The position numbers and the translations under genes are program-made. The notes beneath the pieces were generated by a model. The model had not been told where the DNA came from. It worked only from the letters and a program-made list of their open reading frames with translations, and ran no database searches. Positions 1 to 11,830 of a stretch of 64,000 nucleotides of DNA are shown here, piece by piece; within the stretch, counting starts at the first letter, position 1; each line of letters starts with the position of its first letter. Source of the stretch: Arcuatula senhousia (Eukaryota; Mollusca; Bivalvia; Mytilida; Mytilidae); the NCBI GenBank assembly GCA_963971305.1, contig OZ020308.1:34253275-34317274 (forward strand), in the 5' to 3' direction.

Positions 1-376
1 TTAAATTATTCGGTTTGCGGGCTATTGGTGGTATAAATAAACAAAGACAAAATCATTGGTGTTAGACCAATAATAATGAAAAGTAAAGAAAACAGAAAAG
101 TAGTCGAAACCAAATACGCCCGACAAGGGATAAAGCCAAACCCGGTACCGAAGATATCGACCATGTGCATTTCAAAGATAGATATCTGCATGGTGTTATG
201 AATAATGTGTTATTTAAACAATCGGAAATGTCACTGATAAAAAAATAAAAATATAATTTGAAAATTTGTGTCAGACTAGTCTTAAGACCAGTCTTATAAT
301 ACCCACAAAACCCTCCATTCCATTAGAAACAGTTACCGGTCCAGTGGTTTCAAAATAAAAATACCAAAATGGGCAT
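1..376 (-). repeat. Dispersed repeat, family 'ATATC-C-GGTGC-GG' copy 1
   Basis: The reverse strand here aligns by eye with the segment at 37020-37570 (minus) and part of 14690-14960 (plus). Shared landmarks in order are a GTCTGACAC..AATTT block, a TTGTTTAAA block, and a CATGGTCGATATC block followed by GGNNTTTGGCTT. A 61-codon open frame (191-6) is a product of this repeat: its hydrophobic translation is not conserved in the other copies, which carry stops and shifts. It is therefore treated as non-coding. Confidence 0.55.
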
Positions 377-2070
377 AAAACAGCAAAAATTAATTAAAAT
401 TAAAGGCAATTTTTTTGTTTTATTTTGAAAAAAAATGGTTTACCTAGTGTAAATATGTTTGATGACAGTCCGAAATTCAAATCCAGCAAAAATATATCGA
501 TAATGTGCAGTGTAAAGAAAAAAAACATGTTGCTGTAAGCGATTTGGAATTAAGACAATTAGCAAATAAAAAACAAACTATTTGTAAAAATTGCCAGTCA
601 CTCCATACTACCAGCAGACCGGAGATTTGATTGTTCAGGAATACATCTTCATCAACAGTAATGTATCATCGTGCATAAAGGAAAATAATGTTTCTTGTTC
701 TGTATAATTATAAGTATACACAACAATAGTATATTGACTATTAAGGAGAATTAAAACAAGATTCATCAAACGTTTTACTGTTTATAGTCGATTATTATTG
801 TATTCAAACTTAAATCTTATTTTTTTATTTTGCTGCATTGTATTTAAAAATGGAAAGATAATTTTAAGTAATGTACCAGTTATCTCTGATGCTCAAATAA
901 CTTTCTTAGACCAATGAAAAAACGTGTTATCCAATTATAGTTTGTTTCATGTTTATTGTGACCACATTGACAGTTGTTTTAAGGCGTAACCAAGTTAAAA
1001 AGAATATATATATCTAAGATAAAGGGCAAACCAAGAGAAACGAATTGGGTCAACATGTACATACAAGATAAACCTTTAATAATCTATATATATATTTTGA
1101 TAAACCGTAAACTAAGAGAAATACATTGTGTCATTCTATACATGTTACAGATAAAAAGTAAACAAACAGAGATAAATGAAGTATATGGTACTAGATAGAA
1201 CTTAAACAAAGAGAAAAAAAATGGTCTAAATCGATGTACATGTCATCACAATTTTCAATTGATATACGACTAAGAATACTTAATTTTGATTTATGTATGA
1301 ATAATGGATGATAAAAATAACAGTCTACGATTTTAGATTTTTGGATATTGTTTCAATTCTGTTCCATGGTTAAACTCTTGGAGAATGAGTTCACTTTGCT
1401 GATTGTGGTTTATTTGTTGTATGTTTTTCAATTGTTTTGCTTTTTGTTTTGTTGTGATGAATTTTTTGTCTACCTAGTTTGTCTATCTTTTCGGAATGAC
1501 GCTATTTGATTGGCCCTTTGGTAAAAATTTGCTTATTTCATACCTACATTATTTGTCTATCATTTTTATCCAAGGTTTATCGAGCCTTTTCTTGTTTTGA
1601 ACCGAATTTGTATAAAACATTTTAGGTGTAATCAGTGTATTGTTATTGTACATGTATTTAAACATTATATTTTTTATTTTGTTATTTTTTCATATGAAAA
1701 AAAAAAAACAATTTACTATTTTACTTCGTCGTCGTGGTCCCCATAATATCAAATGTTAGCAAAAGATAGAAAGGGTCGGGTAGGTGCTCAAAGTCATATG
1801 AAGCTACTTAATACCTGAACTGACACGATATATAAATTGATAAGAACAACTTGACTGGTCAAATATAGCACGATTGCTATATAATATATAGTTCACATAG
1901 CGGTTTTAGGATGATTTCATTATATTAAACCAATAAATTAATTTAAAGAATTAAAAATACAAAACATTTAACGAACAGTCCTTGTCCATTAGAAAAAAGT
2001 CTATACATTTATCTCTTTCAAAGTTTCTTTTCTTTTTTCTTAGAGTTCTGTTTCTAGCTATTTTTGATAT
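377..2070. other. Gene-poor AT-rich stretch
   Basis: No convincing ORF or RNA gene is seen. Positions about 1371-1530 look like a degraded plus-strand copy of the dispersed 'GAGTTCAC...CCCTTTGG' repeat that is better preserved at 29440-29640 and 30700-30900. The rest is AT-rich sequence with short homopolymers (for example a poly-A run near 1697). Confidence 0.5.
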
Positions 2071-2681
2071 TTAATTTTCTTCTCTTCTTTTCATTCTTTT
2101 GCTTAAATAGAAATCGTTTTCTTGCTCATCCCACGGTAGAAGAAAGCAATCACTGCCACATGTAAAACGGTTCTTTAATCCCAAATGATGTGGATCTAAA
2201 CAATAAACATTATTGTACTTTTGTAAGGTTTCCAGTGCTGTATTTAAATCGGTATCACAATAAATATTTTTATATGAAACAACAATAGGGGTTGTGTTCC
2301 TTTTAGAAAAATACTGGATAAGGCTAGCACAACGATCATTGCTTAAAGTACAAGGAATGAGATGAGAAAAAATGCATATAAAGAATTGCTAGTTTCTTTC
2401 AAACTTTTTATAGAAAGAGTGTCTCATAAGTTTATACACATTTGTCACATCTGGATAACATTTGTCTTTATAAAGATTTATGGCTTTTCTTAGAGTCCCA
2501 TCTGGATCAAGTAGCCTTGCCTCACCATGAATATTTGGTTCAGAAAGATTTAGAAGTATAGTTATCCTTCCAAACGTCATACTTGATGCATTACATTTGA
2601 ACTTCTGTGGTTCTTTTCCAGAATTTGTCCATTTAGCTATTTCGTTGCGAGGTTTGACTATAACTTCAAAATGTCTTTTTG
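2071..2681 (-). pseudogene. Deaminase-like paralog B, 3' part (broken)
   Basis: Read on the minus strand, this encodes a protein clearly related to the 307-aa ORF at 14487-13564. It starts at the equivalent of residue 64 of that protein, keeps IHGEARLLDP (the HxE site), then meets an in-frame TAG at 2391-2389. It continues in the same frame through a beta-strand-like segment and IPCTLSNDRC (the PC-x6-C site) to a TAA at 2073-2071. The first 63 or so residues are missing here; a matching N-terminal part lies at 10779-10646. The open frame beyond 2681 (up to 2970) enters a terminal repeat and is unrelated. The TAG plus the split make it a pseudogene on this haplotype. That HxE and PC-x6-C are both kept while neighbouring residues differ argues that the ancestor was a functional zinc protein. 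Confidence 0.7.
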
Positions 2682-2722
2682 AAAGGATGGGTTGAGATAA
2701 GACCCATTTTGAGCCCACCGCG
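2680..2722 (+). repeat. Left terminal inverted repeat of the 8-kb insertion
   Basis: It begins TGAAAGGATGGGTTGAGATA and runs to a GAGCCCACC block. It matches the reverse complement of 10605-10645, with a perfect first 15 bases and only scattered differences after that. Confidence 0.65.
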
Positions 2723-2937
2723 AAAGTCAAAATTAAAATTAAGTAAATTATATCACAAAAAGTCTTGTTGGAAAGGTAAATATTTCTATTTCTTGAAAAT
2801 AAACGTCTGTAGTTGAAAAACTTGTTCTTTTTTTTAGTAAATGATGCTTGAAATGAACCACCGCAAATGATTTTACCATTGTGCCTATGGGAAAGTGGTT
2901 CAAATGAGTGATATATATCCCTCCCGGAAGTATAGCC

Positions 2938-3028
2938 TTGCACGCGGAACCAGCTCCATATTTTATTCAAAACCTCGTATTACTAAAACACATTTTTTGT
3001 GAAAGTTTCAAGCTGGTTCCGCGTGCAA
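2938..3028. repeat. Hairpin with perfect 18-bp arms
   Basis: TTGCACGCGGAACCAGCT at 2938-2955 is exactly inverted at 3011-3028, with a 55-base AT-rich loop. A weaker relative of the right arm (AGCTGTGTTCGTGCAAAAG) occurs near 3321-3339. It is probably a tiny foldback MITE or a pair of TIRs. No regulatory role can be read from it. Confidence 0.6.
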
Positions 3029-3634
3029 AACATACTGAAAATTTAAAAAGACTATAAATTTTGAACTTGTTGTCAGTATTTAAACAATGTGCAAAATCTT
3101 TCCGTTTTCTACGTTTTTCTTGAGATGAGCGGTCATTTCAATTTCAAAATTGTATTTCAAAGTGATGTATATATATTATGGACCTTTTATAGAATCGTAA
3201 ACACTGGCTTCAAGTAAATAAGCACTAAATTGTGAATTTATTGAAGCCCTACCTAGAAATTTTCTTTAAATCAAGATGAAATTCTTATTCAAAATGGGTC
3301 GACTTTGAACGCGATTTTCGAAGCTGTGTTCGTGCAAAAGTATTTAAAAGTAGTCTTTTATAAAAGTAAAATCATTTTGCTACAAAAGAAGGTATAAAGC
3401 AACAGGATATGAAATACTTTTTACTCGGAAGTCTTCAGCTTCCGAGTCTTGTCGGAGAAAAGATGAAATGGAAGAAGCGCGGCAAACTGTTACAACTCGT
3501 TGTCACTTCGCTAACTCTCGTGGTCAATATAGGACCAGATGAGAAAAAGCGATTGCTTTGTAAGGTCGTAAGCGGCGGGTAGCACGAATTACCGAAAACC
3601 AGGTGTCTGAATTATCATGGCGACGGCAGCCTGA

Positions 3635-3848
3635 GTGATTTTAACAATCTATCTGAGATTGATACCGAAAAATATCGACATAACAACTATAGAAACTGAA
3701 TTCAAACCAGACGATCTCGGTTTGTATGCATGCCCAGAAGTCTCGACAGAGGGAAATAGTGATTTTGTTATTGAAAAACTCGCTCCCAATGATCTCGTAT
3801 GGTTCTGTGATGTATCAAGGCTTGCGGAAGTAAAAGTTGACGTGACAA
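3635..3848 (+). CDS. Possible single coding exon, unrecognised protein
   Basis: One frame stays open for about 70 residues with a protein-like composition (…DDLGLYACPEVS…PNDLVWFCDVSRLAEVKVDVT) and is followed at 3849 by a consensus splice donor (ACAA|GTAAGT). The preceding 200 bases are richer in GC and CpG than the neighbourhood and contain ATCATGGCG, a good Kozak context, but that ATG meets a stop after five codons in its own frame. No family was recognised and no partner exon was found downstream in the AT-rich DNA to 8.5 kb. It could be a 5' exon of a host gene, cargo of the 8-kb insertion, or chance. Confidence 0.25.
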
Positions 3849-3880
3849 GTAAGTCTTGCATTGCATTTATGTTATTTTAA

Positions 3881-6800
3881 AGAGTTTTGTTTAATTTACG
3901 ATTACATACATTAACATCTTGTACATTGTACATGTATATTGATTGTATCACCATGTTGTCTATTGTATTTTATGTGTAATCTATCAACATCATTCATGAT
4001 CAATTATGTTCTTTTCTTCAATCAATTATGTTCTTTTCCTCTACATGTACAACAAATAAAAGATATGTTAATATGTTATGTTATTTACTACAGGTCAATG
4101 CTGAACTCTGTGTACATGTATTTATTATAGAATGTAAAACACTGCCACCTGTTTAGTAAAAATATATAAGGGTCTAATATGAATCTAATTTATTTTAAAT
4201 CAAAAATTGCTTACACAAGGTTATGTTGCTGCTCGGTTGTTGTCTTCACTCAAGAGTGCAGACATATCGAAAAATTTTAAAAGCGGACATTTGGTCCTGT
4301 TAATCTGAAAATTGTGTCTGACCCAAGCATTTTTTTGTCTGCAATTTACTAATATACTCCGTTCTCATTATATCATGGGTTCAGTGTTATCGTGGTATTT
4401 TACTTTCATTTCAAAACCAAATATTCAACTGTGACGTCACTGTTTCTACGTAGCTACATGTACGTACCACGATATAACGAGATACCAGGATAGTTCATAC
4501 AAAATTACGGTCTGATCAGCCAGTAATTCTGTCAGACACACCAAATCTTGCAGGACTGAACAGATTTTTGTAGGACATGTCCTGAGGTTCTGTACAGCTG
4601 TCATCATGTACAATATTTCGATATGTTTGCCCTCATAGAATAAAAAGCTACGGCGTAACACCGAGCGCAGCATGATACGACCGATACAAGTTGAACCCTG
4701 TACGCTGGAGGCCCAATATGGATAGTCTATTGCTTTGGTCACATGAAGCCCATGGTGGACTTACAAAGCTTTTTGACACATACATCCTGTGGTGGACTAG
4801 TTTCAAATGCATTTTGACACATATACATGTATATTGATATCAACATCTCATACAAAAAGCCTTAATTATATACATATATCAATTTACATTTTTTGCCCTT
4901 TGACCCCTAATTTAAAAAAAACAAACTGTAAGAATTTTGTTAATCAGATTGCAAAAAAGGGCAGGGATTTTCATAAGGTATCCATTGAAAAAATATTTTG
5001 AAATCGGACCAATTATAAAAAAGTTATTTTTATGGGCATGGCCTACTCTTTGCCACATCCCTGTTCACCATTTTATGGAAAGCTACCCCCCCCCCCCTCC
5101 TGAAGACCTTTTAGATTTTTAATGACAATGTACATGTGTACTATATGACTTAAAGAAATTAAAGCAATATCTGACAATATTTTCTGACCTACTCAATAGT
5201 TAGGTATTCATTACTTAAAACAATAACAAATATTAATGTGATATATCTTCAAAGAACAGCATGGCCAATTTGGTCACATGTCACCTTATATTTGTTTTGA
5301 TTTTACATTTTCTGGGTTTCATGTTTATTGCATGAACCTTCTGGTTGATAGGAACTGTGTTTAGAAATTGTAATAACTTGGAAGCAATGGAAATCTATCA
5401 TCAAATATCTTTGATCTTACAAAAAAAGCAAAGAAACTTCAGTTTTCCTTGTATTCTAAATTTGCAGCCCTTATATGTTGCAATATCATAACTTGAAATA
5501 TTGGGACAAAAATGTTTTATTTCATCTTATTTACATTTTATACTTATGTCTTACATATATATATATATGTCTTTTGGGGATTACAATGCATTGTTAATTC
5601 ATGAGCTTTATCCAATAAACTGATTGATTGATTGATAATATTATAGTGGAATTGCTGCAACTTTAGGACATATGAAATTGCAAGACTATTATTGATCATT
5701 ATTGTTGATAAAAAATACATTATTGTAAGCTGATGTTTATTTTTATAACATTATTTATTTGCAAAATATCAATTTAAATGTAGATTTATATGTGAATTGT
5801 GTCCTACATTGTATGTTTAATATGTGTGTGTATTAGCAAGTTAAGTATAAATATTTTTTTTCTTTCAGACAAAGAGCCATATAAAGCTAAAAGTTGATAA
5901 AAGTCATCAGCATCTGCAATTTCAAGATATGGATAAATGCTGACTGTGCATATATAATTCTCACTGAAACTGGATATATCTAGCATCAAAATAGTGTTTA
6001 CCTTTACAGAGAGCTTTATTCTTCTAACTAAGGAGTCCAAAAGTCTATAGAAATTATGAAAATTTGTTTTGAGCAGCTACAAAATATATAAACATCCTAG
6101 GATGATGTGAAAAAGATTGAGTAAAAATCATGAATTAATATGTTGTGTAAAAGAATGAGTTCAGTGGTGAATTTAATATCAAGTGAAATATTAAAAAATA
6201 AATGTGATATAGGAACTTTTTTTGTTTGTTACTCTATATATTTTCTATTGATGATGGATCCACACAACATCATATCTTCATAAACATCAAGGCAAATACA
6301 GAGCAGAACAATACATTAATGAAGAAAGCTTTGTCTGGACCCATATTGGACATACAAGTATAATAGTTGACTAGACACACAAAGAAAAAGAAAACACATG
6401 CAAGTGTCAATGCAACATACCATGTGTAACAGCTCAAGTGCAAGAAAGAATAAAATCTCATAGTTCCAATTTATTTGCCAAATGAAGTCTATAAAAAAAT
6501 GATAAAAGACTAACAAAAGTTGAAAGCTGTAAATGCTTTATAAGTTTTTTTTATTTAATAAGATTTTGTGGCATGCATATTTACTCAATTCACTGTAACA
6601 AAGTATTTTATAAATTATCCTTTCAATTCATTATAGTACAAGCATCTTATTCCTCAGCTGTTTACAATAGATATATATTACAAGTTATCCAATGTAAATA
6701 CACATGTAGATTGACTGACAAATATCATAAGCAATGATTATACTATTTGACATGTTAAAGATTGTCTACATGTATTTCAATATATGTTATAAGTTTCAAT

Positions 6801-8536
6801 TATGAATGTAACCTTGTCAATGAAATGACATTTGACCAATTAAGATTATTTAGAGGCAGGCTATGCCCCCTATCATTTAAAAAAATCACTAGTAATTGTT
6901 TATTTAAAACAAAACATTGGGTTAAATAATATTTACATATAAGTCCAATAGGGTTATTTTTATCATTGTACCCATTTTCTTTGTACATATACCATGCTGG
7001 TGACATTTTTTATGCATTTTAGTGAATCAATATGTAATATTGATATGATGATTGCTATGTAATGTTATAAAGATTACTTTAACTAATTATTGAACAATAA
7101 TAAACATGCTACCATTGAAATGGTATTAATGTCTAAAAATATTGTCCAAAATACCAAGTATGTGTTCAATAGAAAATGCATATTTTCAAACATAATTGCT
7201 GCTATAAGAATATTATGTCTGTAAAAATGTTAGTTATTCTACAAAAGTAATAATAAAAGATAACTTGTTTTGTTATATCAATCTATTTCCCACACAAAAA
7301 AAGTTGCAGAGCTTTATGTCTCTGGTCCATCAATCAGTCCTACACATCACTTTGTTATAATAAAAATGACAAAGTTCCAGACAATAAATATTGCTCCGCC
7401 TGACGCACCAAGACTCATCAGAGGCGCTCTACCAAAAAAATTGAAAATGCCAAACATAATTTAATTATGATGAGCATAAAACAATAAAACCAAAAATACC
7501 AAACAGGGGAAGAAAATTATTACTTAATTTATCTAACAATGTCTGGGGTAAGAAGAATCTAGGTATTTAGACAATATTGAAAATTAAACATATAATTTAA
7601 AGCTATAAATGAAACTCCACTTATACTACTGAACACAAACAAAACATGGTTTGCAAGAACTACACCATATATAGATATGCATGTTACCAAAAGATCTAGA
7701 AAAGTAAAGTTTTGTCGGACTGTTGACCCAATATTTATGTTGAAAACCCTGATAATAGTTCATGAACAAGTAAACGGATATTTCTAAAAAGTACATCATA
7801 TGTTGTGCTTTCTACCAGGATTCCATCTGCAAATTATAGTGTGAATAATCACCCATTAAACTGAAATCCTGATATACATGTACAAATGGTGATAAGGCTG
7901 TCCCCATCTGTTAGTCAAGTTAGTCAACACAACCCTTAAACATCTGAACAAAATTTAACAAAACTTGGTATGCAAGAAATTCATCATATGAAATCGTGCA
8001 TAATTACCATGTATTCATTAGCCACAAATTTGGGACACAATTAAATTTACCAAAATACCAAGAACAACAAAACAGAATTCCATAGAACTTGGAATTGAAG
8101 AAGTATAACACTTATAGTTGTATCAGTTGCAACAAATCATTGATTTACCAGAGTACATAATTATAAAGCTAATTTTTTACTCCAATACCATAAAATGAAC
8201 TGCACACAAGGGTTATATCATAAATATACAGCCTTGTCCAAATACACAAAACAGGAAATGCTTTCCAAAATTAAGTATAAAAAAGATATAGATTAAATGT
8301 GCAACATAAGACAAAGCCCCACAAAACAGGAACTGTTTTATCAAACACCAGATTAACGAAATCTCCATCCTTGAAATCAGCATTCAATAGAAACTAAAAT
8401 GTGTCGCATTTATTTGCAACAGAATACCCAGCAGAAATAAACAAATTTATGCAACTCAAAGACATGCTACAAGAAATCCTTAAAACATTTTCAAGATATG
8501 AAATATGGTACGCTGCCTAGTTGAGTCATTTAAAGA
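3881..8536. other. Long AT-rich stretch without recognisable genes
   Basis: About 4.6 kb with only short open frames of low-complexity translation. Small items seen: a reverse fragment of the TACGACCGC repeat (4662-4770), a C-tract at 5087-5098, and a (TTGA)-type tail after TCCAATAAAC near 5610-5637 that looks like the 3' end of a decayed retroposon. A fragment of the 'TTCCAGACAATAAAT…CGCCTGACGC' dispersed repeat lies at 7373-7440. Intron sequence of an unseen gene is possible. Confidence 0.5.
4662..4770 (-). repeat. Fragment of the TACGACCGC repeat family
   Basis: The reverse complement matches the right end of the element at 38382-40341 (landmarks: CCATGGGCT, CAATAGACTATC, GTACAGGGTT, GGTCGTATCATGCTGCGCTC). 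Only this end is preserved here. Confidence 0.65.
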
Positions 8537-10470
8537 AACAAGAGGCTCCCAGGAGCCTGAATCGCTCACCTGACATATGTGCCTGAATTAAAGGTTATAA
8601 GGCAAAATCTATTTAACGTTGAAAGGGTCATAAGATTAATAAGGGGGTCATCTGACAAAATGGTGGATCTAAAGGTGCTGATCACTTTTGTTCTCAATCA
8701 AAATCTAAAAATCTGTCACCCTTTTTGAGTTATTTGCAAAAAAATGCAGTTTAACCTAATGTTCTATTTTTAGCCACAGCGGCCATGTTGAACAACCAAT
8801 CAAAAATCCCCACTACAGTTCTATACACCTAATAATAATAAACAATAATACCAAGTTTGGTTCCATTTGGACTTAAAGTGTCAGAGGAGTTAACATTTCA
8901 ATATAAGGAAATGCAGTTAAAATGCTCAATTTTGACGTTCCAATGGCAATAACTCCTCAAAGGAAAGGTCCTACAACGTTGACCCTGTTACATATTTTGT
9001 AGATCTTGATGTGCTTAACAATATACAATTTAAATTTCTCAAATATCTAGTATAGTTTTCAAGATATTGAGCTAAACAGGTGCAAAATTTGCAAAAAATC
9101 CACAAAAAGGGCAATAACTCCTACATGGGTTGTTGGATTTTCTTCAAAATTTCAGAGCTGGTAGATCTTGAGGTGCTGAACACTTTTGTTCCCGACCAAA
9201 TTTTGAAATCTGTCACTGTTATAGAGTTATTTGCAAAAAACTGCCATTTACCTCTATGTTCTATTTTTAACCACAGCGGCCATGTTTTACGACCAATCAA
9301 AAATCCCCACATCAGTTCTATACACCTAATGCTAATAAACAACTATACCAAGTTTGGTTCCATTTGGACTTAAAGTGTCAGAGGAGTTAACGTTTTCAAT
9401 GTAATGAGGAAATGCTGTTAAAATGCTAAATTTTGACGTTCTAAGGGCAATAACTCCTAAAAGGAAAGGTCCTACAACGTTGACCCTATTACATATTTTG
9501 TAGATCTTGATGTGCTTAACAATATGCAATTTAAATTTCTCAAATATCTAGTATAGTTTTCAAGATATTGAGCTAAACAGGTGCAAAATTTGCAAAAAAT
9601 CCACAAAAAGGGCAATAACTCCTACATGCGTTGTTGGATTTTCTTCAAAATTTCAGAGCTGGTAGATTTTGAGGTGCTGATCACTTTTGTTCCTAATCTA
9701 AGTTTTGAAATCTGTCACCGTTTTAGAGTTAGTTGCAAAAAACTGCCATTTACCTCTATGTTCTATTTTTAGCCACAGCGGCCATGTTTTACGACCAATC
9801 AAAAATCCCCACATCAGTTCTATACACCTAATGCTAATAAACAACTATACCAAGTTTGGTTCCATTTGGACTTAAAGTGTCAGAGGAGTTAACGTTTTCA
9901 ATGTAATGAGGAAATGCTGTTAAAATGCTAAATTTTGACATTCTAAGGGCAATAACTCCTAAAAGGAAAGGTCCTACAACGTTGACCCTGTTACATATTT
10001 TGTAGATCTTGATGTGCTTAACAATATGCAGTTTAAATTTCTCAAATATCTAGTATAGTTTTCAAGATATTGAGCTAAACAGGTGCAAAATTTGCAAAAA
10101 ATCCACAAAAAGGGCAATAACTCCTACATGGGTCGTTGGATTTTCTTCAAAATTTCGGAGTAGGTAGATCTTGAGGTGCTGATCACTTTTACCCTTGCCA
10201 GAATTTTGATATCTGTAGCCGTTTTTGAGTTATTTGCAAAAAAACTGCATTTTACCCCTATGTTCTATTTTTAGCCATGGCGGCCATGTTTTACGACGAA
10301 TCGAAAATCCCCACATCAGTTCTAAGCACCGAATGCTAATGAACAACCATACCAAGTTTGGTTGCAATTGGACTTGTGGTGTCAGAGGAGTTAACATTTT
10401 AAAAAGTTTACGGACGACGGACGGACGACGGACGCCAAGTGATGACAATAGCTCACATCAGGTGAGCTAA
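8537..10470 (+). mobile_element. Pearl/Helentron-like non-autonomous element, copy A
   Basis: The left tip carries the palindrome GGCTCCCAGGAGCC followed by GAATCGCTCACCTGA. The body is built of about 501-bp direct repeats: the block GTGCAAAATTTGCAAAAAAT recurs at about 9079, 9580 and 10081. A short (ACGG)-type microsatellite (10411-10434) comes just before the right end, AGCTCACATCAGGTGAGCTAA. Left GCTCACCTGA and right TCAGGTGAGC are inverted relative to each other. The right-end hairpin present in copies B and D has been lost here. This layout (tip palindrome, tandem core units, ACGG microsatellite, terminal hairpin) is that of molluscan pearl elements, which are regarded as Helentron-related. 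The short ORFs inside are frames of the repeat, not genes. Confidence 0.7.
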
Positions 10471-10604
10471 AAATGGTGGGTTAAACCATGTTATATGTTG
10501 ACAAACATTCTTCATCCATTGGATATAAAGTTCCATAGTAAAAAGAACACATTCTGACTTCCGAGTTGTCAGTACCAACGGTACTTTGATTATTTTTTGC
10601 CTAT

Positions 10605-10645
10605 AGATGGGCCAAAATAGGGCCTTATCGCAACCCATCCTTTCA
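10605..10645 (-). repeat. Right terminal inverted repeat of the 8-kb insertion
   Basis: The reverse complement starts TGAAAGGATGGGTTGCGATA and parallels the left repeat at 2680-2722. Its outer edge abuts the 5' part of deaminase-like paralog B. Confidence 0.65.
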
Positions 10646-10779
10646 TCCTCCGATAGCAATGCTGCAATTAGAAATTGCTTTTCATCTCGTTGAAAAGCTT
10701 TATTTAAATATAGTAAAGCATTTTCCCCTAAATGTCTTAAAAGAGATGAAATTTCTACTATTGACTCCAGGAAAACCAT
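10646..10779 (-). pseudogene. Deaminase-like paralog B, 5' part
   Basis: The minus-strand frame from an ATG at 10779 matches residues 19-60 of the intact paralog at 14487-13564 (shared pattern: ESIVEISSLLRHLGENAL… and …EKQFLIAAL). The match stops abruptly at the terminal repeat that borders the 8-kb insertion. The continuing frame to 10453 is element sequence. Together with 2681-2071 it covers the full length of the family with no overlap, so both are read as halves of one interrupted gene. Confidence 0.65.
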
Positions 10780-11550
10780 GACCAGTGACGTAATATCTAA
10801 ATAAGTTTAGAGAAGCACTTATGTCTAGTATAGACATACAGTTGATGGTATTACTTATATCTGGACAAAAAGAAATTCCACAAATTTAATTAAAATCCTT
10901 ACGTAATTATATTATAAGACAACACAAAATATGATACTGTGCATCTGATTTAAAGTTTCGGTTATGGATTTCTAAAAATGAAATACTTTCATTTTCTATT
11001 CAGGGTAAGTATTTAAAAAAAGATGGATTTATTGTCTATCAAGTTACATAAAATCTAAAAATAGCTTGCAGATGACAGGGGTTTTTGGCTGACCTTTTTA
11101 TTAGAAAACGTAAATGTATTTTCTTTATTATTCGAGTAACAGGCTAAAGGTGTTTACATATAAGTTCCAATGATTTGCTTAGATATCTTGTCATTTTATT
11201 TTATAAATTCAAGGATGGTGACATACAATTAGTGGGGCGGATATAGGGTTAAATATTTCACTTTGTGATAAAAGCATGAAAGTTGGTGCAATGCTTTGTA
11301 ACAGTTATACCACTATGTCATAAAATGTAACGAGATACCCTGCATTAATCATGCTTTATCAGTAGATAAGGCTAAATTCCTGAAAGACCCCTCTCATTAA
11401 TTATCATAAACTTTCATTTAGCACCCTCTACAGTCCCGTGGTATAAATCAGTTATCCCCCATCGGGCATCCGCCCTCAGGGGAATAACTAACACTTATTA
11501 AATGTCAAATATATGAAATGTAATGTAATATATTTACAGCGGTCGTATTT
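10780..11550. other. Intergenic, no gene seen
   Basis: AT-rich, without an ORF of note. A short CCCCCATCGGGCATCCG patch near 11457 is the only GC-rich spot. Confidence 0.5.
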
Positions 11551-11830
11551 AGGGAGCGACCATTTGATTTTTAGGGGGAGGGGGCTATGATGAAATTTGA
11601 AATAAATAGGCAGGATGGCGAAAATCCAGAAATAAAAAGTCAGGCCAAGGCTTTGAGAAAAGAAAAAAGGCAGGATGGTATTTTTGGCTAAAAAATTTAT
11701 AGTTGCTCTAAAAATAAAAATTTCGCACGCAAGCGCGCAAAATAATTCAGGCTCGACTTTTCCCTAAAATAACTAGGCAGGACGAAGAAAATATCCATAG
11801 CCCCCCATAAAAATCAAATGGTTTCTCCCT
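11551..11830. mobile_element. MITE with AGGGAG..ACCATTTGATTTTTA terminal inverted repeats
   Basis: The left end AGGGAGCGACCATTTGATTT is inverted at the right end (AAATCAAATGGTTTCTCCCT), and the similarity runs on through a G-run and CTATGG. The element is 280 bp. If a flanking T/A is counted, both sides have ATT, compatible with a 3-bp target duplication. A degraded relative of the left end may begin near 33533 (AGGGACCAACCATTTAACTT). There is no coding capacity. Confidence 0.75.

Larger units (their letters stand above)
2681..10645. mobile_element. About 8-kb TIR-bounded insertion splitting deaminase-like paralog B
   Basis: The left end reads TGAAAGGATGGGTTG (from 2680). The right end, reverse-complemented, reads the same 15 bases (ending near 10645). 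Beyond this the two ends stay similar for about 25 more bases (AGATAAGACCC-ATTTTG versus CGATAAGGCCCTATTTTG). These inverted repeats lie exactly at the inner borders of the two halves of paralog B. Subterminal ACTCGGAAGTC motifs occur near both ends (about 3421 and 10557-10567). No clear target duplication could be fixed and no transposase was recognised. The interior also holds a pearl-like element (8537-10470), so it is a composite. The alternative is two unrelated solo copies of one MITE at an inversion or deletion junction. Confidence 0.45.

Noticed and set aside
6..191. Hydrophobic 61-codon minus ORF that looks like a small membrane protein
   Set aside because: Lies in a dispersed repeat; the equivalent positions in the copies at 14.7 and 37.2 kb do not keep the frame.
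9080..10470. Several 60-100-codon ORFs on both strands (e.g. beginning MQNLQKIHKK or MFISIRCIEL)
   Set aside because: They recur with the 501-bp pearl core units here and at 46.2-47.2 kb, run on both strands of the same repeat, and are broken in diverged copies; frames of a repeat, not genes.
8537..10470. CRISPR-like array (regular repeats)
   Set aside because: Units are about 500 bp, contiguous and without spacers; the genome is eukaryotic.
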